DNA from: 40-80 sp964503665
GTDB taxonomy: Bacteria > Bacteroidota > Bacteroidia > Flavobacteriales_D > Crocinitomicaceae
Direction of reading: 5' to 3'
NCBI GenBank assembly: GCA_964503665.1
Contig: CAZDAR010000022.1
Span: 1 to 39,022, forward strand
Length of the DNA: 39,022 nt
Shown one piece after another: positions 35,480 through 39,022 of this stretch. Both the position numbers and the translations under genes were made by a program. The notes beneath the pieces are model-generated. The model was not told the origin of the DNA and made no database searches. It saw only the letters and a program-made list of their open reading frames with translations. The stretch's first letter is position 1; every line of letters begins with the position of its first letter.

Positions 35480-36421
35480 TTAGTTCTTGTTTTCAGTGGA
35501 TAAAAATACAGCAGCAGCACCTAATAATGGTGAAACGTCATCCTCTAGTTCCGTTCTTCTAACTACAATTTTATCTTTTAAAATATTCAATAGGTTTTTC
35601 TCCATGTAATTTTTTACTTTATGGATAAAATCATCACCTGAATGCGTAATGCCTCCGAATAGAATAAAGGCTTGAGGATCCGAAAAACAAGCAAAATCAG
35701 CTAGAGAACTACCTAATACTTCAGCCGTAAAGTCGACAATTTTATTCGCTAGCGTATCGCCTTTTTTGGCTTCGTCGAAAATTACTTTTGAATTAACTGA
35801 TTCATACCGTAAAATGGACGAATTGGGATAATCTACCTTAAATTCTTCATACGACTTCATAACACCAGTTGCAGAAGCGTAAGTCTCTAAACATCCTAAT
35901 CGCCCACATTTACACTGCCGACCATCTTTCACTACTCTAATATGGCCATATTCTCCAGCATATCCATTGGTTCCAAGCAAAAGTTCGTTGTTAATAATGA
36001 CACCACTTCCTAAACCAGTTCCGAGTGTGATTAATACGAAGTTTTTAAAGTTTTTTCCTGCACCAAATATCTTTTCACCAATTGCCGCAGCATTTGCATC
36101 GTTAGATAGTACCGCTTTAATATTAAATTTAGCTTCGAACATCTTACATAATGGAATAACTCCTTTCCATGGCATATTCGGCGCAAAATCGATACTTCCA
36201 TGATAAAAATTTCCATTCGGCGCACCAATACCAATTCCTTTAATCGTTGGAAGATACTCCGTCTTCTGCAAGTGTAGATAGAGCGTGTTTACAAAATCAT
36301 CAGGTGATGAGAAACTAGCAATTTTAAATGAATCTTGATAGATAATTTCTCCATTAAGTGGAATAATACCAAACTTAATATTCGTGCCTCCAATGTCAAT
36401 TCCTAGTATGTTATCCATCAT
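35480..36421 (-). CDS. ROK-family sugar kinase (glucokinase-like)
   Basis: A 313-residue cytoplasmic kinase. The phosphate-binding GIDIGGTNIKFG (7-18) and the catalytic base D108 (SNDANAAA) are in place. The ROK zinc-binding signature is present with H160 and cysteines C170, C172 and C177 (CKCGRLGC). There is no helix-turn-helix, so it is an enzyme and not a ROK repressor. Glucose is the likeliest substrate, but N-acetylsugars are also used by this family. It is first of a three-gene operon with the helicase and the 85-residue protein. Its two leading ATGs are consecutive. Confidence 0.9.
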   Translation of the reverse strand: MMDNILGIDIGGTNIKFGIIPLNGEIIYQDSFKIASFSSPDDFVNTLYLHLQKTEYLPTIKGIGIGAPNGNFYHGSIDFAPNMPWKGVIPLCKMFEAKFNIKAVLSNDANAAAIGEKIFGAGKNFKNFVLITLGTGLGSGVIINNELLLGTNGYAGEYGHIRVVKDGRQCKCGRLGCLETYASATGVMKSYEEFKVDYPNSSILRYESVNSKVIFDEAKKGDTLANKIVDFTAEVLGSSLADFACFSDPQAFILFGGITHSGDDFIHKVKNYMEKNLLNILKDKIVVRRTELEDDVSPLLGAAAVFLSTENKN

Positions 36422-36529
36422 CTAATTCTATTTTAAGTACAATTCTAACAAATTAATGTTTATGAATTTAGCCATTCTAATTAAAATAGCTTCTGTTTTT
36501 AAAATACTTTAGTAAAAATTTCCTATTTT

Positions 36530-37429
36530 ATGTTTAAGAAATTATCACTCATAGCCGCATTAGTTCTCATTTCAACAACACTGTTGGCGCAAAATAAGCA
36601 ATTTGATAAATTAGAAATGCTTTATAATCAGGGACATTATAGATTAGTTCACTCAAAAGCAACACGATTACTCAATACGCCTGATTACGATTATTCCTTG
36701 ATTCCAAATTATTACAAAGCAATTGCTACTTTCCACATAGCGCAAAACCCACGTCATTATAAGAAGACGAAATACAACATTGATCAAGCAGCGGAATTAC
36801 TCTTACATATTAAAAATTCACCTGAAGGAGTTAAACTTTTCGAAGCGCATCTATATGAATTAAAAAGTTTAAAAAAAGATATGGACTCGTGGGCCGAAGA
36901 TGTCCGTTTAAAAGGAGATACTCAGAAATTCAACCACATCAACGCTATCATTACAAAGGCATTTGGAAATATGAGGGACTTAAAAGAAGATATCGTTCCG
37001 AAGGAAATAGTAAAAGAAACAGAATCAATTGCGAATAAAGATATTTCACAAAAAAGGCAAGAGCTTCTTGAATATGCTAAAAAACTAATCGGAACATCTT
37101 ATGTGTATGGAGGAACCACCACTTCTGGATTTGATTGTAGTGGATTTACAAGTTACGTTATGAATTCACAGAACATTACCTTACCTAGACGCTCACAAGA
37201 TCAATTTACCTCTTCCAAAAAGTTGAAAGAGAAAATCATCAAACCGGGTGATTTAGTTTTTTTTGGCAGCAACAATAATATTACACACGTTGGAATAATT
37301 TATATGATTGATAAAGGCACTATTTATATGATTCACGCATCCACCAGCCAAGGTGTAATTATTACCGACATTACTCATTCTAGCTATTGGTTCAAAAGAG
37401 TGCAGGGATTTGGAACATACCTCGAATAA
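36530..37429 (+). CDS. Secreted NlpC/P60 cell-wall endopeptidase
   Basis: A 299-residue exported cysteine peptidase that cuts peptide stems of peptidoglycan. A signal peptide covers 1-21 (ending TLLAQ). Residues about 25-160 form a helical, charged, TPR-like region. The NlpC/P60 domain (about 175-297) has catalytic C203 in GFDCSGF, H253 in THVGII and a third polar residue region at H269. The N-terminal extension is not a standard SH3 targeting module. The gene appears monocistronic, followed by an AT-rich terminator and another cell-wall hydrolase gene. Confidence 0.92.
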   Translation: MFKKLSLIAALVLISTTLLAQNKQFDKLEMLYNQGHYRLVHSKATRLLNTPDYDYSLIPNYYKAIATFHIAQNPRHYKKTKYNIDQAAELLLHIKNSPEGVKLFEAHLYELKSLKKDMDSWAEDVRLKGDTQKFNHINAIITKAFGNMRDLKEDIVPKEIVKETESIANKDISQKRQELLEYAKKLIGTSYVYGGTTTSGFDCSGFTSYVMNSQNITLPRRSQDQFTSSKKLKEKIIKPGDLVFFGSNNNITHVGIIYMIDKGTIYMIHASTSQGVIITDITHSSYWFKRVQGFGTYLE

Positions 37430-37438
37430 TAATTTTCT

Positions 37439-37464
37439 AACTAATTGATTAAAAATTAGTTTTT
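37439..37464 (+). terminator. AT-rich terminator after the NlpC/P60 gene
   Basis: AACTAATT (37439-37446) pairs with AATTAGTT (37454-37461), and the T-run starts within the stem and continues to 37465. The stem is AT-rich but perfect. Confidence 0.55.
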
Positions 37465-37545
37465 TGTTATTATTTCAACAAAGGATGTAACCATTGTTAA
37501 TAACTTACGTAATAACTGTTGAAAACTTTTATTAATTGAGAAGTT

Positions 37546-38634
37546 ATGAGACCTGTAGTTATATTTTTTATTTACTTATTTTCTTCCTCCACTTTTGCTG
37601 GAGAAATTGCTTATTCATCCAAGCAAGATTACATCCAAGATTGGCATTCTATTGCTGTGAGACAAATGATTTCGCATAAAATTCCTGCTTCCATAACATT
37701 GGCGCAAGGAATTTTAGAGAGTTCTTATGGAAACTCTGATCTTGCACGATTAGCAAATAATCATTTTGGTATCAAATGTCACGAATGGGTAGGTGAAAGA
37801 GTATTTCAAGATGATGATACGAAAAACGAATGTTTTAGAAAGTATTCAACAGCTGATTTATCCTATGAAGATCACAGCACCTTCTTAACGACAAGATCTC
37901 GCTATGGTAAGCTATTTGAATTAGATATTACTGATTACAAAGGTTGGGCATATGGATTAAAAGCTGCTGGTTATGCTACAAATCCAAAATACCCGACCCT
38001 TTTGATTGGAATTATCGAAGATTATAAGTTGTATGAATATGACAAAATGGGAACAAGCAATCCACAAATAGCAGATGTGTCAAAAATTACCAATACGAAC
38101 AAAACTACAACTGTTGTCACAAATAAAACTACAGCAACAAAAACGAGTACTGAAAAAACAAAGAGTACACCAAAGGCACATCCAGGAGCAAATACTCCAA
38201 CAAAACCTACTCCTAAACCAGCTGAGATTGTCATCGAAATAAGTGATAGCAAGGTAAAGTCAAATGGTGTAATGTCTCCATTCAAGAGAACAACAAGAGT
38301 ATGTTTAGAGCAACCAAATAAAGTAAAATACATCATTGCTAAGAAGGGAGACACTTTTTATAAAATTGCAGAAGAATTTGAATTGACATTATCGCAATTA
38401 CATCGCTATAATGATTTTCCTAAAGGAAAAGATTTTCTAGTTGAAGGAGATGTGGTGTATTTGCAACCGAAAAGAAGTGCCGCAAAATCACTCAACGTAG
38501 TGACACTCAATAAAGCATTATCCGTAAAAGAAATATCACAAGCCTACGGTGTTAAAACTAGTGAAATCGTTAAAAAGAACAACCTTGAATCAAGTGATGT
38601 GGTTTTAGCGAAAGGCAAAAAGATTAAATTATAG
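37546..38634 (+). CDS. Secreted glucosaminidase with two LysM domains
   Basis: A 362-residue exported peptidoglycan hydrolase. A signal peptide covers 1-18. The GH73-type glucosaminidase domain (about 28-165) has the probable catalytic E58 in AQGILESSYGNS, plus NNHFGIKC and the GLKAAGYATNPKYP wording typical of Bacteroidota members. A Thr/Lys/Pro-rich linker (about 178-226) leads to LysM modules at about 262-308 and 318-362, which bind glycan strands. It cuts N-acetylglucosaminyl bonds, probably in cell separation or wall turnover. It lies 116 bp after the NlpC gene. Confidence 0.93.
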   Translation: MRPVVIFFIYLFSSSTFAGEIAYSSKQDYIQDWHSIAVRQMISHKIPASITLAQGILESSYGNSDLARLANNHFGIKCHEWVGERVFQDDDTKNECFRKYSTADLSYEDHSTFLTTRSRYGKLFELDITDYKGWAYGLKAAGYATNPKYPTLLIGIIEDYKLYEYDKMGTSNPQIADVSKITNTNKTTTVVTNKTTATKTSTEKTKSTPKAHPGANTPTKPTPKPAEIVIEISDSKVKSNGVMSPFKRTTRVCLEQPNKVKYIIAKKGDTFYKIAEEFELTLSQLHRYNDFPKGKDFLVEGDVVYLQPKRSAAKSLNVVTLNKALSVKEISQAYGVKTSEIVKKNNLESSDVVLAKGKKIKL

Positions 38635-38674
38635 ATTGAATTGCTTTTGTTTATAGTTAGTTGTTTAAATGATG

Positions 38675-38700
38675 AAGGGATACTTTCGTATCCCTTTTTT
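38675..38700 (+). terminator. Intrinsic terminator after the glucosaminidase gene
   Basis: GGGATAC (38677-38683) pairs perfectly with GTATCCC (38688-38694) around TTTC, followed by six T. A strong, classical terminator. Confidence 0.9.
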
Positions 38701-38735
38701 GTTGGGAAGAATTATCGTTGTTGGGGTGAATTGCA

Positions 38736-38942
38736 ATGAATCATAACCAAAAGTTGGGGAGGAATTCTTTAATATTTCCGATTTTTGTAAAAAAAGCCTT
38801 GGAAGGAAATTTAGATTTATTGAAATTAGTGTTGCCAGAATTATTGGTTGAACATTTTGAATTAGTAGATTCAAAACTTGAAGAAGAAGTTCTTCATTTA
38901 TCTTTTGAAGAGATGAATAAACCTCCAGTTGCAATACAATAG
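38736..38942 (+). pseudogene. ISAon1-family transposase N-terminal region, shortened
   Basis: A 68-residue frame that ends early compared with my recollection of the family and is followed in the -1 frame by transposase sequence. It could be a decayed copy, or the first ORF of an element using programmed frameshifting. The short length favours decay. Confidence 0.55.
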
Positions 38943-39022
38943 CCTCATTTTATGGCGTGAGTGGAAGGAAATTACAAAGACACTATAAAGGATGGCTAAG
39001 TGAGTTTAAAGAATGGGATCAA
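38736..39022 (+). mobile_element. ISAon1-like insertion sequence, 5' part, window-truncated
   Basis: The first frame (38736-38942, 68 residues) begins MNHNQKLGR and has LDLLKLVLPELLVEHFELV and EEVLHLSFEEMNK, the wording of ISAon1-type transposase N-terminal proteins. It stops at 38940. The -1 frame then reads TIASFYGVSGRKLQRHYK and GWLSEFKEWDQ to the window edge, matching the start of the main transposase ORF. From memory, the N-terminal protein is usually longer, with a FPLRGK...RRRRW segment absent here, so an internal deletion is likely. No terminal inverted repeat could be identified in 38701-38735. Confidence 0.65.

Noticed and set aside
38022..38354. A 110-residue hydrophobic minus-strand frame
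   Set aside because: It is the complement of the Thr/Lys/Pro linker of the glucosaminidase; valine runs come from antisense threonine codons.
38665..38934. An 89-residue minus-strand frame at the right end
   Set aside because: It is antisense to the transposase fragment and runs through the terminator; no codon or family support.

Overview
The window looks like a chromosomal segment of a low-GC Bacteroidota species, most likely in or near the Flavobacteriales. The signs are two proteins with type IX secretion (T9SS) sorting domains, a PorV/PorQ-family barrel, a TonB-dependent receptor with an N-terminal CarboxypepD_reg-like domain, glutamine synthetase type III, a bacterial GGGP synthase, menaquinone genes, and several matches to the Bacteroidota -7 promoter box TAnnTTTG. 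No rRNA or confirmed CRISPR is present. One 100-N scaffold gap (23451-23550) lies inside the TonB receptor gene. All functional calls are from reading the sequence; no database search was run.

Left edge (1-1580): a tyrosine recombinase gene points away from a tRNA-Asp gene, with a perfect 12-bp tandem repeat between them. This looks like the integrase end of an integrated element whose body would lie to the left. From 1578 to 5587 (minus strand) are serC-serA, a terminator, then DUF1015-yggS, i.e. serine biosynthesis plus PLP homeostasis. From 5715 to 13208 are a secreted M43 metalloprotease, a PiT phosphate transporter with its DUF47 partner, glutamine synthetase III and an RluA-type pseudouridine synthase. 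From 13245 to 16046 are a lipoprotein M1 aminopeptidase and a greA-HIT operon.

16133-25151 is one minus-strand operon: TonB receptor (split by the gap), a 1408-residue secreted protein with a T9SS-like C-terminus, and a PorV/PorQ-family barrel. It reads as a dedicated surface module. 25360-28709 (plus strand) is a tightly coupled operon: phosphopantetheinyl transferase, GGGP synthase, menA and menC. It meets the ABC-F gene ettA at a shared terminator. An M3 peptidase follows.

The most unusual stretch is 33757-33945, upstream of an AAA+/DUF4143 ATPase. It holds six direct copies of a 14-bp motif (TTTTGAAATAACAT) at an exact 22-bp period with unrelated 8-bp spacers. A seventh half-copy is paired with an inverted copy that contains the stop codon of the neighbouring gene. 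A promoter-like -33/-7 pair overlaps the copy nearest the ATPase. This looks like a helically phased binding-site array controlling, or recognised by, the ATPase.

Further right are a ROK kinase, a DbpA-like helicase and a small 85-residue protein in one operon, then two secreted cell-wall hydrolases (NlpC/P60 and glucosaminidase-LysM). The window ends inside a frame-disrupted ISAon1-like transposase.
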